The notes: generated from the sequence alone by a model not told the origin. 64,000 nucleotides of DNA from Erwinia persicina NBRC 102418 (GCF_001571305.1 NZ_BCTN01000014.1:62001-126000), one strand, 5' to 3'. Numbered from the stretch's first letter, positions 48,402 to 59,975 are shown. Made by a program: numbers and translations.

Positions 48402-50482
48402 TGCAGGGCCGTCTGCTCGATGCCGTCCCGCTGAACACGCTGTCCGGCGTGGGTGCCAGTCAGGCGGCAAAGCTGGCTAAACTCGGCCTGCTGACGGTAC
48501 AGGATCTGCTGCTGCACCTGCCGATGCGCTACGAAGACCGTACCCAGCTGTATGCCATCAACGACCTGCTGCCGGGTATTTACGCCACGGTAGAAGGGGA
48601 AGTGCTGCATTGCGACATCTCGTTTGGCCGTCGTCGTATGCTCACCTGTCAGATCAGCGACGGTAGCGGCATACTGACCCTGCGCTTCTTTAACTTCAAT
48701 GCGGGAATGAAAAACAGCCTTGCCGCCGGCCGCCGCGTTACCGCTTATGGCGAGATTAAACGCGGTCAGCGTGGCGCAGAGATTATTCATCCCGAATATA
48801 AGGTTCAGGGTGAAAGCAGTGTGACAGCGCTCCAGGAGACGCTGACGCCCGTCTATTCCACCACGGAAGGTGTCCGCCAGGCCACGCTGCGGAATCTCAC
48901 TGACCAGGCGTTAACCCTGCTGGACACCTGCGCCATTGCCGAACTGCTGCCGCCGGAGTTAAGTCAGGGCCTGATCAGTCTGCCCGCGGCCCTGCGCACC
49001 CTGCACCGGCCACCGCCGGATATGGCCCTGGCCGATCTGGATAGCGGCACCCATCCGGCACAGCGCCGCCTGATTATGGAAGAGCTGCTGGCGCACAATC
49101 TCAGCATGCTGGCGGTGCGTGCTGGCGCCCAGCGCTATCATGCCCTGCCGATGGAGGCCCGCCACAGTCTGAGTGACAAGCTGCTGGCTGCCCTGCCCTT
49201 CAAACCGACTCATGCCCAGGCACGCGTGGTGCGTGAGATCGAAACCGATCTCGCCCGCGACTACCCGATGATGCGCCTGGTTCAGGGTGATGTGGGCTCA
49301 GGGAAAACGCTGGTTGCGGCGCTGGCCGCGCTGAATGTCATTGCCTTTGGCAAACAGGTGGCGCTGATGGCCCCCACTGAGCTGCTGGCCGAACAGCACG
49401 CGAATAACTTTCGTCAGTGGTTCGCTCCGCTGGGGCTGGAAGTCGGCTGGCTGGCGGGTAAGCAAAAAGGTAAAGCCCGTATCGCTCAGCAGGAGGCCAT
49501 TGCCAGCGGCCAGGTCTCGATGATTGTTGGCACTCATGCAATTTTCCAGGAGCAGGTACAGTTTAACGGCCTGGCGCTGGTCATTATTGATGAGCAGCAC
49601 CGCTTTGGCGTCCACCAGCGTCTGGCGCTGTGGGAAAAAGGCGAGGAGCAGGGTTTCCATCCGCATCAGCTGATTATGACTGCAACGCCCATCCCCCGTA
49701 CCCTGGCGATGACCGCCTATGCAGACCTGGATACCTCCACCATCGATGAAATGCCGCCGGGCCGCACGCCAGTGACTACCGTGGCGATCCCGGATACGCG
49801 CCGGGCCGATATCATTGCCAGAGTGAAACTGGCCTGTGGCAGCGAAGGCCGCCAGGCCTACTGGGTGTGTACGCTGATTGAGGAGTCTGAGTTGCTGGAA
49901 GCGCAGGCGGCAGAGGCCACCTGGGAAGAGCTGAAACTGGCCCTGCCCGAGCTGAATATCGGGCTGGTACATGGCCGCATGAAACCACAGGAAAAACAGG
50001 CCGTGATGCAGGCCTTTAAACAGGGTGATATTCACCTGTTAATTGCCACCACGGTTATTGAAGTCGGCGTGGATGTTCCCAATGCCAGCCTGATGATTAT
50101 TGAGAACCCGGAGCGCCTGGGCCTGGCACAGCTGCACCAGCTGCGCGGCCGCGTCGGCCGCGGGGCGATCGCCTCTCACTGCGTGCTGCTGTATAAAGCA
50201 CCGCTGAGTAAAACGGCTCAGAAGCGCTTACAGGTACTACGCGACAGCAACGATGGTTTCGTGATTGCCCAGTGCGATCTTGAAATTCGCGGTCCGGGCG
50301 AGCTGCTCGGCACCCGACAGACCGGGAATGCCGAGTTCAAAGTGGCCGATCTGCTGCGCGACCAGGCGATGATCCCTGAAGTCCAGCGCGTGGCGCGTCA
50401 TATCCACCAGCACTATCCTGAGCAGGCCGTCGCACTGATTGAACGCTGGCTGCCGGAAACCGAACGCTACACCAACGCCTGA
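48401..50482 (+). CDS. recG: ATP-dependent DNA helicase RecG
   Basis: A 693-residue superfamily 2 helicase that reverses stalled replication forks and migrates branches. An N-terminal OB wedge domain (LLHLPMRYEDRTQLY onwards) precedes the motor: Walker A GDVGSGKTLVA, Walker B as DEQHRFG, TATPIPRT, then LVHGRMKPQEK and QLRGRVGRG in the second lobe. The family length is intact. It is last in the gmk operon; a small minus-strand frame ends 13 bases beyond. Confidence 0.97.
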   Translation: MQGRLLDAVPLNTLSGVGASQAAKLAKLGLLTVQDLLLHLPMRYEDRTQLYAINDLLPGIYATVEGEVLHCDISFGRRRMLTCQISDGSGILTLRFFNFNAGMKNSLAAGRRVTAYGEIKRGQRGAEIIHPEYKVQGESSVTALQETLTPVYSTTEGVRQATLRNLTDQALTLLDTCAIAELLPPELSQGLISLPAALRTLHRPPPDMALADLDSGTHPAQRRLIMEELLAHNLSMLAVRAGAQRYHALPMEARHSLSDKLLAALPFKPTHAQARVVREIETDLARDYPMMRLVQGDVGSGKTLVAALAALNVIAFGKQVALMAPTELLAEQHANNFRQWFAPLGLEVGWLAGKQKGKARIAQQEAIASGQVSMIVGTHAIFQEQVQFNGLALVIIDEQHRFGVHQRLALWEKGEEQGFHPHQLIMTATPIPRTLAMTAYADLDTSTIDEMPPGRTPVTTVAIPDTRRADIIARVKLACGSEGRQAYWVCTLIEESELLEAQAAEATWEELKLALPELNIGLVHGRMKPQEKQAVMQAFKQGDIHLLIATTVIEVGVDVPNASLMIIENPERLGLAQLHQLRGRVGRGAIASHCVLLYKAPLSKTAQKRLQVLRDSNDGFVIAQCDLEIRGPGELLGTRQTGNAEFKVADLLRDQAMIPEVQRVARHIHQHYPEQAVALIERWLPETERYTNA

Positions 50483-50495
50483 TCCGACGGGTTGT

Positions 50496-50858
50496 TCACG
50501 TCGCGCGAATAAAGTCGGCAGCAAAGCGCTGCACCAGACGGATCAGCTCGTCTTTATCCTGCCGTGGCCACTGGCTGAGATACCGCTGACAGTGGCGTTC
50601 ACGCACCACATCCACACGCTGAATTATCTCTTTTTCCGCAGGGGCGACGACGGTTTCCTGCACGCACCGATCTTTTTCGCCTTTCTGGCGTACAACCAGC
50701 CCAGTCCGATCGGTTTTGCCACCGGTACAGGCTGCCGGTACAGGGAAAAAGGCCAGACGATGGCAAACGATTGCTTTTGCGCTAAAGAAGATTAAAATCG
50801 CCCCTTTATTGCCCCCGGGAAGCCTGAAGATGTCCGTTAAAACCCAAGATGCTGCCAC
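50496..50858 (-). CDS. Small hypothetical protein in the gltS position (start uncertain)
   Basis: A minus-strand frame in the 347-base gap between recG and xanP. The last ~75 codons ([13 protein letters not shown] to DFIRAT) have codon usage like neighbouring genes and a plausible charged sequence; before them [17 protein letters not shown] resembles a short hydrophobic export region. No good start is visible: TTG 50885 and GTG 50858 lie inside the divergent xanP gene without ribosome sites, and an ATT at 50798 follows AAAGGGG. It could be a small secreted protein or a decayed gene. E. coli has gltS in this place and orientation, but no GltS similarity is seen. Confidence 0.35.
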   Translation of the reverse strand: MAASWVLTDIFRLPGGNKGAILIFFSAKAIVCHRLAFFPVPAACTGGKTDRTGLVVRQKGEKDRCVQETVVAPAEKEIIQRVDVVRERHCQRYLSQWPRQDKDELIRLVQRFAADFIRAT

Positions 50859-52218
50859 CGACCGTAGCCCTGTTGCTACCGCCAAAAGCGAACTGATTTA
50901 CCGCCTCGAAGATCGCCCGCCATTACCACAAACCCTGTTTGCAGCCTGTCAGCATCTGCTGGCGATGTTTGTGGCGGTCATCACCCCTGCCCTGCTGATT
51001 TGTCAGGCCCTGGGTCTGCCCGCGCAGGACACGCAGCACATTATCAGCATGTCGCTTTTTGCCTCCGGCGTGGCGTCGGTTTTGCAGATAAAAACCTGGG
51101 GGCCGGTGGGTTCCGGCCTGCTGTCGATTCAGGGTACCAGCTTCAACTTTGTCACCCCGCTAATCATGGGTGGCCTGGCGCTGAAAAATGGCGGCGCAGA
51201 CGTACCCACCATGATGGCGGCCCTGTTCGGCACGCTGATGCTGGCTTCCTGCACGGAAATGGCGCTGTCGCGCGTGCTGCATCTGGCGCGCCGGGTCATT
51301 ACCCCGCTGGTGTCCGGGATTGTAGTAATGATCATCGGTCTGTCACTGATTCAAGTCGGCCTGACGTCCATCGGCGGTGGCTTTGCCGCGATGAACGATC
51401 ACACCTTCGGGGCGCCAAAAAACCTGCTGCTGGCCGGTGTGGTGCTGGCGGTGATCATTCTGCTGAACCGCCAGCGTAATGCTTACCTGCGCGTGGCCTC
51501 CCTGGTGATCGCGATGGCGGTAGGATACCTGCTGGCCTGGGCCATGGGCATGCTGCCGGAAAATACGTCACCCGCGAATACCGCGCTGATCACCCTTCCT
51601 GTGCCCTTTTATTACGGACTGGGCATCGACTGGAACCTGCTGATCCCTCTGATGCTGGTGTTTATGGTCACCTCGCTGGAAACCATTGGTGATATCACTG
51701 CCACCTCTGATGTCTCCGAGCAGCCGGTCAGCGGCCCGGTTTATATGAAACGCCTGAAAGGCGGCGTGCTGGCCAACGGCCTGAATTCGTTTGTTTCCGC
51801 ACTGTTTAATACCTTCCCTAACTCCTGCTTCGGCCAGAACAACGGTGTGATCCAGTTAACCGGCGTGGCCAGCCGCTACGTGGGCTTTGTTGTCTCGCTG
51901 ATGCTGATTGTGCTGGGGCTGTTCCCGGCGGTGAGTGGCTTCGTGCAACATATTCCTGAACCGGTACTCGGCGGTGCAACGATTGTCATGTTCGGTACCA
52001 TCGCCGCGTCCGGCGTGCGAATTGTGTCGCGTGAGCCGCTTAACCGCCGCGCCATCATGATTATTGCGCTGTCACTGGCCGTCGGCCTTGGCGTGTCGCA
52101 GCAGCCGCTGATACTGCAATTTGCCCCTGACTGGCTTAAAACGCTGCTCTCCTCCGGCATTGCCGCCGGGGGTATCACTGCGATCATTCTGAATCTGGTG
52201 TTCCCGCAGGAAAAATAA
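50830..52218 (+). CDS. xanP: Xanthine permease XanP
   Basis: A 462-residue NCS2-family proton symporter with about 14 transmembrane helices. [54 protein letters not shown] and [16 protein letters not shown] follow E. coli XanP closely; the last two contain substrate-binding residues. The ATG at 50830 is preceded by GAAG and gives the family length; an upstream extension of 38 codons is rejected. Divergent from the small minus-strand frame. Confidence 0.95.
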   Translation: MSVKTQDAATDRSPVATAKSELIYRLEDRPPLPQTLFAACQHLLAMFVAVITPALLICQALGLPAQDTQHIISMSLFASGVASVLQIKTWGPVGSGLLSIQGTSFNFVTPLIMGGLALKNGGADVPTMMAALFGTLMLASCTEMALSRVLHLARRVITPLVSGIVVMIIGLSLIQVGLTSIGGGFAAMNDHTFGAPKNLLLAGVVLAVIILLNRQRNAYLRVASLVIAMAVGYLLAWAMGMLPENTSPANTALITLPVPFYYGLGIDWNLLIPLMLVFMVTSLETIGDITATSDVSEQPVSGPVYMKRLKGGVLANGLNSFVSALFNTFPNSCFGQNNGVIQLTGVASRYVGFVVSLMLIVLGLFPAVSGFVQHIPEPVLGGATIVMFGTIAASGVRIVSREPLNRRAIMIIALSLAVGLGVSQQPLILQFAPDWLKTLLSSGIAAGGITAIILNLVFPQEK

Positions 52219-52337
52219 ACCGGTTCCTGCCATTCTGGAGACGTGTGGAAATTTCACCCGGTCGCCGCATGCAGGTTGAGATGCGGCGATAAATCAGGCA
52301 TAACAAGCCATTACCAGAATTCATAGGGATGGATACG

Positions 52338-54020
52338 ATGAAGTTTCTCGGAAAAGTTTTGCTCACGCTGCTGCTGTTTCTACTGCTGGTGGTCGTGGCC
52401 CTGTATGTTTTGCTGCAGACTCAGTGGGGCGCGGGCTGGATCGGTCGCCAGGTCAGCGCCGACAGCGATTATCAGCTGTCACTCAGTAAAATGGAGCATA
52501 ACTTTTCTGATCCCAGTCATCTGCTGTTGAATAACGTTTCCTTTGGCCGTAAAGGTCAGCCCGCCACGCTGGTCGCTAAGCGCGTTAACCTGGGCCTGGG
52601 TCTGGTCCAGTTCAGCAATCCCCTGCACTTTGCCAGCATCCGCCTTGAGCAGGGGACGCTGAATCTTAGTGAAAAAAGTGCGCCGCTCTCATTACAGGCT
52701 GACCGCCTGCAACTCAGCCAGATGGCGCTGAACCGCAACGAGGGTCAATGGCCACTGCAGGCACAACGCGTCGATGGCGGCGTCATGCCGTGGAAGCCGG
52801 AGGCCGGTAAGCTTCTCGGCAATGAGGCCCGCTTCCAGATGAGTGCCGGTTCGCTGACGCTTAATGGCGTTCCGGCCGCTAACGTGCTGATCCAGGGAGA
52901 TCTGAAGGGACAACAGCTGCAGTTCAGTAATCTGGGTGCCGATATGGCGCTGGGCTCCGTGACCGCCAGCGCGCAGCGCGATGCAAACGGCACGTGGCAG
53001 GTTTCTACTCTGCGACTGAACAGCATCCGCCTGCAAACGGATAAAACACTACGCGATTTCCTGCAGCCGCTGGGTGAGCTGCCGCCGGTGCATTTTGATC
53101 GCATCGATGTGACCGATGCCCGCCTTGAAGGCCAGGACTGGGCGGTGACCGATCTCGACCTGAATTTAAAAGATCTGAGCCTGAGTCAGGGTGACTGGCA
53201 GAGCGATAACGGTTCGTTGTCAATGAACGCCAGCAGTTTTGTGAATGGCAGCCTGCAGTTGAACGATCCGATTGCCAATATGGACTTCTCCCCCCAGGGC
53301 ATCGCCATTACGCAGTTCAGCTCACGCTGGGTCAACGGTCTGGTGCGGGCGCAGGGTAACTGGACCCGCAGTGACAGGAAACTGACGCTGGACGAACTGG
53401 TAATTGCCGGACTGGAATATACCGTGCCGCTCAACTGGCGCGATCGCTGGATGCAGCCGCTGCCCGCCTGGCTTGACAGCGTGGAGGTAACGAAATTTAG
53501 CGCCAACCGTAATCTGATCATCGATATCAATCCGGATTTCCCTTTCCAGATGACCGCCCTGGACGGCACCGGCAGCCGTCTGCTGATGGCGCGTGAGCAT
53601 CAGTGGGGTTTCTGGGCAGGGAATCTCAGCGTCAATGCCGCCGAGGCGACGTTTAATCGCGTCGACCTGCGTCACCCGTCGCTGACCCTGAATGCGGATG
53701 ATAACCATATCAACGTGACGGAAATGAGCGCCTTCAGCCATGAGGGAATGCTGGAGGGACTGGCAACCGTGTCGCAACAGCCCCAGCGCGCCCTCTCCCT
53801 GACGCTCACTGGCCGTCAGGTGCCGGTTAATCTGCTGAATGACTGGGGCTGGCCACAAGTCCCCTTACAGGGCAAAGGTAATCTCCAGTTAAAACTGCAG
53901 GGGGCGTTGACGGCAGATCGGACCTTGAGATCCTCGGCTAACGGGACGCTGGCAGTCAGCACCGGAGACAGAACCGTTCAGCAAACCATGCAGGCAGGCC
54001 AGGTGCCCGGCGCGCAGTAA
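52338..54020 (+). CDS. yicH: AsmA family protein YicH
   Basis: A 560-residue protein with one N-terminal membrane anchor (residues ~5-30) and a long periplasmic part of AsmA type, rich in beta strands (NLNLSEKSAPL, FQMSAGSLTLNGVPA, NLIIDINPDFPFQMTALDG). AsmA relatives act in envelope biogenesis, possibly lipid transport; YicH's own role is not settled. Start ATG 52338 (MKFLGKVLL) matches E. coli; ATG 52329 is three codons upstream. Confidence 0.92.
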   Translation: MKFLGKVLLTLLLFLLLVVVALYVLLQTQWGAGWIGRQVSADSDYQLSLSKMEHNFSDPSHLLLNNVSFGRKGQPATLVAKRVNLGLGLVQFSNPLHFASIRLEQGTLNLSEKSAPLSLQADRLQLSQMALNRNEGQWPLQAQRVDGGVMPWKPEAGKLLGNEARFQMSAGSLTLNGVPAANVLIQGDLKGQQLQFSNLGADMALGSVTASAQRDANGTWQVSTLRLNSIRLQTDKTLRDFLQPLGELPPVHFDRIDVTDARLEGQDWAVTDLDLNLKDLSLSQGDWQSDNGSLSMNASSFVNGSLQLNDPIANMDFSPQGIAITQFSSRWVNGLVRAQGNWTRSDRKLTLDELVIAGLEYTVPLNWRDRWMQPLPAWLDSVEVTKFSANRNLIIDINPDFPFQMTALDGTGSRLLMAREHQWGFWAGNLSVNAAEATFNRVDLRHPSLTLNADDNHINVTEMSAFSHEGMLEGLATVSQQPQRALSLTLTGRQVPVNLLNDWGWPQVPLQGKGNLQLKLQGALTADRTLRSSANGTLAVSTGDRTVQQTMQAGQVPGAQ

Positions 54021-54104
54021 ATTCCGATCGGGGCATTATCTGCCCCGTCCGGGCTTCGCAACCTCACGCGGGTAAGGTATAGTCCGTTTTTTTACGGGGG
54101 AACC

Positions 54105-54977
54105 ATGCTGACCAATTCATCCATTCGTCTGAACAAATACATTGGCGAGAGCGGTATCTGCTCACGCCGCGATGCCGACCGGTATATCGAACAGGGAAAC
54201 GTTTTTATCAACGGCAAGCGTGCCTCCGTCGGCGACCAGGTATTTGCCGGCGACGTGGTAAAGGTCAACGGTCAGCTGATAGAGCCACGTAACGAAGATG
54301 ATCTGGTACTGATTGCGCTGAATAAGCCAGTCGGCATCGTCAGCACGACGGAAGACGGTGAGCGGGATAACATTGTCGATTTCGTTAACCACAGTAAGCG
54401 GGTGTTCCCTATCGGACGCCTGGATAAAGACTCGCAGGGGCTGATCCTGTTGACCAACCACGGCGATCTGGTGAACAAGATCCTGCGGGCCGGGAACGAT
54501 CACGAAAAAGAGTATATCGTGACCGTTAACAAGCCAGTGACCGAAGAGTTTATTCGCGGGCTGGGCGCAGGTGTACCGATGCTGGGCACGGTGACCAAAA
54601 AATGCAAAGTGAAGAAAGAAGCGCCCTTTGTGTTTCGCATTACGCTGGTGCAGGGGCTGAACCGTCAGATCCGCCGTATGGCAGAACACTTTGGCTATGA
54701 AGTCACAAAGCTGGAGCGGGTTCGAATTATGAACATCAGCCTGAAAGGCGTGCCGCCGGGGGAATGGCGGGATTTGACCGATGATGAGCTGATCGCACTC
54801 TTTAAGCTGATTGAGGACTCCTCCTCCGAAGATAAGTCCGCGAAGAAGGCCCCGGCGAAAAAACCCGCGGTGAAAAAGCCCGCCAGCAGTGGAGCGAAAA
54901 CGCCGGATAAAGTAGCTGCCAGCCCGGCGGGTCGTAAACGCTTTAACCAGCCGGGTCGCAAGAAAAAGGGCCGCTAA
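54105..54977 (+). CDS. rluF: 23S rRNA pseudouridine synthase F
   Basis: A 290-residue enzyme making pseudouridine at 23S position 2604 (and acting on tRNA-Tyr in E. coli). N-terminal S4 RNA-binding domain ([20 protein letters not shown]), catalytic Asp in [18 protein letters not shown], and the [17 protein letters not shown] [15 protein letters not shown]. The C-terminus is a lysine/alanine/proline-rich basic tail. The mapped position in E. coli is elsewhere, so this is a local rearrangement. Confidence 0.95.
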   Translation: MLTNSSIRLNKYIGESGICSRRDADRYIEQGNVFINGKRASVGDQVFAGDVVKVNGQLIEPRNEDDLVLIALNKPVGIVSTTEDGERDNIVDFVNHSKRVFPIGRLDKDSQGLILLTNHGDLVNKILRAGNDHEKEYIVTVNKPVTEEFIRGLGAGVPMLGTVTKKCKVKKEAPFVFRITLVQGLNRQIRRMAEHFGYEVTKLERVRIMNISLKGVPPGEWRDLTDDELIALFKLIEDSSSEDKSAKKAPAKKPAVKKPASSGAKTPDKVAASPAGRKRFNQPGRKKKGR

Positions 54978-54987
54978 GGCACTTTTT

Positions 54988-55929
54988 TTATTGCCCGCTG
55001 CCCACGCCCGGCTCTAACGGGCCGTCCGGGTCGGCGGGCAGTACAATGTACACCCCTTCAAACACCGCACCCGACTCATCGTTACCAAACAGCTCCACTT
55101 CAAGCTGTACCCGTGCCTTGCGGCCTCGCGCCAGCCGATCAAGATCGCCACTCAGAGAACCCAGGTCAGCAATCGCGCCCGGCCTGCCGCTGATCGGTTT
55201 GCTGTAGCGAATATGAGCATCAGCCAGAATGATCGTCCCGCCCAGATGCCGCTCACGCAGCAGCAGCCAGATCAGTCCCCAACCGGTCAGCGTCGCCAGC
55301 GAAAACAGGCTGCCCGCGAACAGGGTGTGGTGAGGATTCTGATTGCCGGTTTCCGGCATGGTCGTGATAAATTTCTGGCCGGTATACTGCAGTATGCGCA
55401 CACCCATTTTTTCACTGAGCGGGATGTGCTGATACCATGCCTGCTGGAGCTGGCCACACCAGTCAGCGCGATGCAGAATATCATCCAGCGTCACCACTGG
55501 CTTAATCATCAGGAAATGGCGTACCGGCGTGGTCTGCGGTGCGGTGATCTCCCCCTGATTGAGGTAGCCGAGCTTGGAAAAGAACTCAACGGCATCTTCA
55601 CGCGCACTGCAGACGACGCGCTTAACCCCTTCCTGACGCGCTACCGACTCCAGGGTCATCGCCACCAGCGTACCCAGGCCTTTGCCCTGCACAGAGGGAT
55701 GGACCGCCAGAAAACGGATAGCAGCTTCGTTGTCGGCATTAATATACAGACGCCCGATGGCCACCGGGTCCCCTTTCTCATCCACCACCATCTGATGGTG
55801 GGCCAGCGCATCCCAGGCGTCACGCTCCGACCCCATCGGCTGATGCAGCGGCTTGCGCAGCATTTCCCAGCGGAACTGGTAATAGATATCTAACTCTTCT
55901 GCAGTTTCTGGCACACGGAGGTGATACAT
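54988..55929 (-). CDS. fabY: FabY / YiiD, acetyltransferase-thioesterase fusion
   Basis: A 313-residue protein with an N-terminal GNAT domain (residues ~1-145; [20 protein letters not shown] is the acetyl-CoA loop) and a C-terminal thioesterase-like hotdog domain ([22 protein letters not shown]). The E. coli homologue YiiD was proposed as an alternative initiator of fatty acid synthesis. The ATG at 55929 (MYHLRVPET) is used; the longer frame overlaps dtd. It is last in the yihX-yihY-dtd-fabY group. Confidence 0.9.
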   Translation of the reverse strand: MYHLRVPETAEELDIYYQFRWEMLRKPLHQPMGSERDAWDALAHHQMVVDEKGDPVAIGRLYINADNEAAIRFLAVHPSVQGKGLGTLVAMTLESVARQEGVKRVVCSAREDAVEFFSKLGYLNQGEITAPQTTPVRHFLMIKPVVTLDDILHRADWCGQLQQAWYQHIPLSEKMGVRILQYTGQKFITTMPETGNQNPHHTLFAGSLFSLATLTGWGLIWLLLRERHLGGTIILADAHIRYSKPISGRPGAIADLGSLSGDLDRLARGRKARVQLEVELFGNDESGAVFEGVYIVLPADPDGPLEPGVGSGQ

Positions 55930-55988
55930 AAAATGGTTCTCTCTTTCAGGTCCCGCAAGGTCACTTCTGTGCCGTCCGGCTAATGACT

Positions 55989-56426
55989 TCACACCTGCAG
56001 CCAGAAGGTTACGGGGCCATCATTAATCAGCGCCACTTTCATATCAGCGGCGAAACGCCCGGTTTCCGTGGCGATCCCTTTATCACGACAGCAGGCGGCG
56101 AAATACTCATACAGCTCTTCAGCGTCGGCCGGCGCGGCACCGCCAGAAAAACTCGGACGCATCCCTTTTTTCGTGTCGGCCGCCAGCGTGAACTGGGACA
56201 CCACCAGCACGCTGCCTCCCGCCTGCTGCACGTTCAGATTCATTTTGTCGTTGTCATCGGCAAAAATACGGTAACCCAGCACCTTATCCGCTAACTTTTG
56301 TGCGGTCTCCGGGGTATCCCCTTTCTCTACGCCCAGCAAAATCAGCAAACCTGGCCCGATTTCGCCGAGGGTTTCCCCCGCCACGGTAACGCTGGCGGAA
56401 AGCGCCCGTTGAATTAAGGCAATCAT
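55989..56426 (-). CDS. dtd: D-aminoacyl-tRNA deacylase
   Basis: A 145-residue dimeric enzyme that hydrolyses D-aminoacyl-tRNA. It has the conserved motif [13 protein letters not shown] and the C-terminal [11 protein letters not shown] (the Gly-cisPro-like GP region). ATG overlaps the yihY stop by 4 bases. Confidence 0.97.
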   Translation of the reverse strand: MIALIQRALSASVTVAGETLGEIGPGLLILLGVEKGDTPETAQKLADKVLGYRIFADDNDKMNLNVQQAGGSVLVVSQFTLAADTKKGMRPSFSGGAAPADAEELYEYFAACCRDKGIATETGRFAADMKVALINDGPVTFWLQV

Positions 56427-57295
56427 GATCCCTCGTTTTCTCTTTCTTGTTCTTCTTGTTTAAGCCGGCGGTAGTCGCCCAGCGTGGCGGTCACTTCCGC
56501 CCCTAATAAAACGATACACCATGTCCAGTACACCCATAAAAAAAGAATGGGGATAACGGCAAGCACGCCGTAAATCAACTGGTACGAGGGGAACATCGTA
56601 ACATACAGCGCAAAGCCCTTTTTACCGAGTTCGAACAGGGCGCCTGCCACGACAGCCCCCACCAGTGCATCGCGTCCTGCCACCTGCGTGGTGGGGACAA
56701 TGCTGTACAGCAGCCAGAACGACAGGCAGGAGAGCAGGAGCGGGAAAATACGCAGCCCGATGTCGACCAGCATGCTGACACCACTGACGGTTGCCCAGTG
56801 CAGCGACAGCAGATAAGAGCTGATCGCCAGACTTGCCCCCGCCAGCAGCGGCCCCAGCGTTAAAATCATCCAGTAGACCGCAAAGGAGTAAACCAGCGGC
56901 CGCTTACGTTTACTGCGCCAGATAACGTTGAGCGCGGTATCAATAGAATACATCAGCAACAGCGCGGTAAAGACCAGCCCGCCGACGCCCACAGCCGTCA
57001 TCTTGCTGACATTGGCAACAAACTGCTCCAGATAGTTCTGGATAGTGGCGCCTGCCGCTGGCACGAAATTGTTAAAGACGAAGTTTTTCAGCTGAACACT
57101 GACATCTGAAAACATCGGAAAGGCGGCAAACAGCGCAAAAACAACGGCAATCAGCGGCACCAGCGACAGCAGTGACACATACGCCAGATGCCCGGCCAGC
57201 ATCGTCATGCCGTCCTCGTCAATACGCTGCCAGAGCAGCTTTATCCACGCCCAGAAGGCCCGCAGACGGTGTCGGTAATGGTTTAAAACAGACAT
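56423..57295 (-). CDS. yihY: YihY/BrkB family inner-membrane protein
   Basis: A 290-residue protein with about six transmembrane helices (e.g. [55 protein letters not shown]). It belongs to the YihY/virulence-factor BrkB family. It was once called RNase BN, but that activity belongs to another gene. Function is unknown. It lies between yihX (abutting) and dtd (4-base overlap). Confidence 0.93.
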   Translation of the reverse strand: MSVLNHYRHRLRAFWAWIKLLWQRIDEDGMTMLAGHLAYVSLLSLVPLIAVVFALFAAFPMFSDVSVQLKNFVFNNFVPAAGATIQNYLEQFVANVSKMTAVGVGGLVFTALLLMYSIDTALNVIWRSKRKRPLVYSFAVYWMILTLGPLLAGASLAISSYLLSLHWATVSGVSMLVDIGLRIFPLLLSCLSFWLLYSIVPTTQVAGRDALVGAVVAGALFELGKKGFALYVTMFPSYQLIYGVLAVIPILFLWVYWTWCIVLLGAEVTATLGDYRRLKQEEQERENEGS

Positions 57296-57892
57296 TCAGC
57301 GACGATCGGCAAAGAAAGCAGGCAGCACGCTGGCATCGGTGACAAGCAAACTGTGTATGCCCGCCTGGCGTGCGGCTTCGATATTATCGGGATTATCATC
57401 AAAGAAGATCGCCTCTTCGGCGGAGAAATCTTCTTCGTTTAACAGACGCTGAAAAATTTCCGGCTCAGGTTTCCGTACACCCATCTCCTGCGACAGATAA
57501 ATTTTATCTGCGGCAGCCTGAACTTCAGGATACTGCGTTGGCCAGAACTGGCAGTGCAGGCGATTAGTATTGGACAGGATAACGACGCGTTCTCCCTGCT
57601 CACGCAGCCGCTGCATAATAGCAATCACCTCCGGGCGAACGCCAACGAACACGGCCTGCCAGCCGGCAGCAAACTGCTCATAGCTTAAGGGCAGCTCAAG
57701 CTCTTCACACATTTTATGCGCAAACTCTTCGTCACTGATTTCACCCCGTTCGTGCTGGTGAAAGCTCTCCCCCATTTTGAACCGGCTTTGCAGGGTCGCT
57801 AACGGTACACGGCTCAGATCGCTCCAGACACCGAGAACCCGGTTGAAATCAATATCAACAATGACGTTACCTAAATCAAAGATATACAGCAT
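57296..57892 (-). CDS. yihX: HAD phosphatase YihX (alpha-D-glucose-1-phosphate phosphatase)
   Basis: A 198-residue HAD phosphatase. Motif I is FDLGNVIVDIDF, motif II VVILSNTNR, and motif IV FFDDNPDNIEAA. In E. coli YihX dephosphorylates alpha-glucose 1-phosphate. The ATG at 57892 follows AAGGAGATGACC and matches family length. First gene of the minus-strand four-gene group. Confidence 0.95.
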   Translation of the reverse strand: MLYIFDLGNVIVDIDFNRVLGVWSDLSRVPLATLQSRFKMGESFHQHERGEISDEEFAHKMCEELELPLSYEQFAAGWQAVFVGVRPEVIAIMQRLREQGERVVILSNTNRLHCQFWPTQYPEVQAAADKIYLSQEMGVRKPEPEIFQRLLNEEDFSAEEAIFFDDNPDNIEAARQAGIHSLLVTDASVLPAFFADRR

Positions 57893-57996
57893 GGTCATCT
57901 CCTTTTGTTCCGGTGAGTTATTCACTCTAGCGGTAAATTGGAAGACTGAACAGGTGAGGGCTTTGAAAACTGCGGGGAAGATGAAACAGGAAGGAC

Positions 57997-58020
57997 AGGG
58001 CCGGAGAAAACTCCGGCCCT
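57997..58020 (-). terminator. Terminator hairpin after typA
   Basis: AGGGCCGGAG, AAAA loop, CTCCGGCCCT: a perfect 10-bp stem 13 bases past the typA stop. The T-run is short (GTCCTTCC on the minus strand), but the stem is very stable. Confidence 0.65.
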
Positions 58021-58032
58021 GAGCAAGCGTGA

Positions 58033-59856
58033 TTACGCTTCTTTTGGACCGCGGCTTGCGCGCTTACGGTCGTTTTCAGTCAGGTGACGTTTACGGATAC
58101 GCACCGACTGCGGCGTCACTTCGACCAGTTCGTCATCATCGATGAACTCAAGCGCCTGCTCAAGGGTCATCTTCTGTGGCGGAACCAGCGTAGTGGCTTC
58201 ATCCGTACCGGAAGCACGCATGTTGGTCAGCTTCTTACCGGTCAGGCAGTTTACGGTCAGGTCGTTTGAACGTGAGTGAATACCGATGATCTGGCCTTCA
58301 TACACTTCAGCACCGTGGCCGAGGAACAACTTACCGCGATCCTGCAGGCTGAACAGGGCGAACGCTACCGCTTTACCTTGGCCGTTAGAGATCAGTACGC
58401 CGTTCTGACGCTGGCCCACTTCGCCCTGACGCACGTCGTCATAGTGGCTGAAGGTGGAGTACAGCAGACCGGTGCCGGAGGTCATGGTCATGAATTCGTT
58501 ACGGAAACCAATCAGACCACGGCTTGGGATCTCGTAGTCGAGACGCACACGGCCTTTGCCATCCGGATCCATGTTTTTCATGTCACCTTTACGCTCGCCC
58601 ATCGCCTGCATCACAGAACCCTGATGCTGCTCTTCGATGTCGAGGGTCACGTTTTCGAATGGCTCTTGCTTACGGCCTTCGAATTCACGGAAGATAACTT
58701 TAGGACGGGAAACCGCCAGCTCGAAACCTTCACGACGCATGTTTTCAATCAGTACTGACAGGTGAAGCTCACCACGACCTGAGACGCGGAAGGCGTCAGC
58801 ATCAGGGGTTTCTTCAACACGCAGTGCCACGTTATGCACCAGTTCTTTGTTCAGACGGTCAAGGATCTGACGTGAAGTCACATACTTACCTTCTTTACCG
58901 CAGAACGGAGAGGTGTTAACGCAGAAGAACATGGTAACGGTTGGTTCATCTACGCTCAGGGCTGGCAGCGCTTCCACATTCTGCGGGTCGCAGATAGTGT
59001 CAGAGATGTTCAGCTCGCCCAGACCGGTGATAGCAATGATATCGCCAGCTTCCGCTTCAGTGGCTTCGATACGCTCCAGGCCCATATGGGTCAGGACTTT
59101 ACCGACTTTCGCGTTACGGGTTTTGCCTTCGCTGTTGATCACAGTGATCTGCTGGTTCGGGCGAACCTTACCGCGTTTGATACGGCCGATACCGATAACA
59201 CCCAGGTAGTTGTTGTAGTCCAGCTGAGAGATTTGCATCTGCAGCGGAGCTTCCAGTTCAACCTGTGGTGGTGAGACGTGCTGAACAATCGCTTCGTACA
59301 GCGGGGTCATGTCTTCCGCCATATCGTTGTGATCCAGGCCTGCGATGCCGTTCAGGGCAGACGCATAGATCACCGGGAAGTCGAGCTGTTCGTCGGTCGC
59401 ATCAAGGTTAACGAACAGATCGAAGACCTGATCAACAACCCAGTCAGGACGCGCACCAGGGCGGTCAACTTTGTTAATTACCACGATCGGCTTCAGACCA
59501 TTAGCAAACGCTTTTTTGGTCACGAAACGGGTTTGCGGCATCGGGCCATCCATTGCATCCACAACCAGCAGCACCGAGTCGACCATAGACATCACACGCT
59601 CTACCTCACCGCCGAAGTCGGCGTGTCCTGGGGTATCCACGATGTTGATGCGGTAGTCATTCCATTTAATGGCGGTGTTTTTTGCGAGGATGGTAATCCC
59701 ACGCTCTTTCTCCAAATCGTTGGAGTCCATTACGCGTTCGGTTGCTTCGGTGCGGGCATCAAAGGTCCCGGACTGCTGCAGCAACTTATCAACCAGGGTA
59801 GTTTTACCATGGTCAACGTGGGCAATAATGGCGATGTTACGCAAATTTTCGATCAC
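58033..59856 (-). CDS. typA: Ribosome-dependent GTPase BipA/TypA
   Basis: A 607-residue translation-factor GTPase that helps 50S assembly, especially in the cold or under stress. G1 [16 protein letters not shown]2/G3 [16 protein letters not shown]4 NKVDRPGA, then EF-G-like domains and the BipA-specific C-terminal domain ([19 protein letters not shown]). Divergent from glnA across a 435-base regulatory region. Confidence 0.97.
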   Translation of the reverse strand: MIENLRNIAIIAHVDHGKTTLVDKLLQQSGTFDARTEATERVMDSNDLEKERGITILAKNTAIKWNDYRINIVDTPGHADFGGEVERVMSMVDSVLLVVDAMDGPMPQTRFVTKKAFANGLKPIVVINKVDRPGARPDWVVDQVFDLFVNLDATDEQLDFPVIYASALNGIAGLDHNDMAEDMTPLYEAIVQHVSPPQVELEAPLQMQISQLDYNNYLGVIGIGRIKRGKVRPNQQITVINSEGKTRNAKVGKVLTHMGLERIEATEAEAGDIIAITGLGELNISDTICDPQNVEALPALSVDEPTVTMFFCVNTSPFCGKEGKYVTSRQILDRLNKELVHNVALRVEETPDADAFRVSGRGELHLSVLIENMRREGFELAVSRPKVIFREFEGRKQEPFENVTLDIEEQHQGSVMQAMGERKGDMKNMDPDGKGRVRLDYEIPSRGLIGFRNEFMTMTSGTGLLYSTFSHYDDVRQGEVGQRQNGVLISNGQGKAVAFALFSLQDRGKLFLGHGAEVYEGQIIGIHSRSNDLTVNCLTGKKLTNMRASGTDEATTLVPPQKMTLEQALEFIDDDELVEVTPQSVRIRKRHLTENDRKRASRGPKEA

Positions 59857-59975
59857 AGCTTTGCCTCAGGCATTTAGAAATAGCGCGCTATTGTACACGG
59901 ATTAATCGAAGGACTGAACAGGATCACATATTTCATATAAAGATAACTGTCCGGATTGCTTTTATAGCCATTTTC

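Noticed and set aside
50439..50795. 118-residue plus-strand frame across the recG-xanP gap
   Set aside because: It starts inside recG and opposes the frame on the minus strand that has better codon character.
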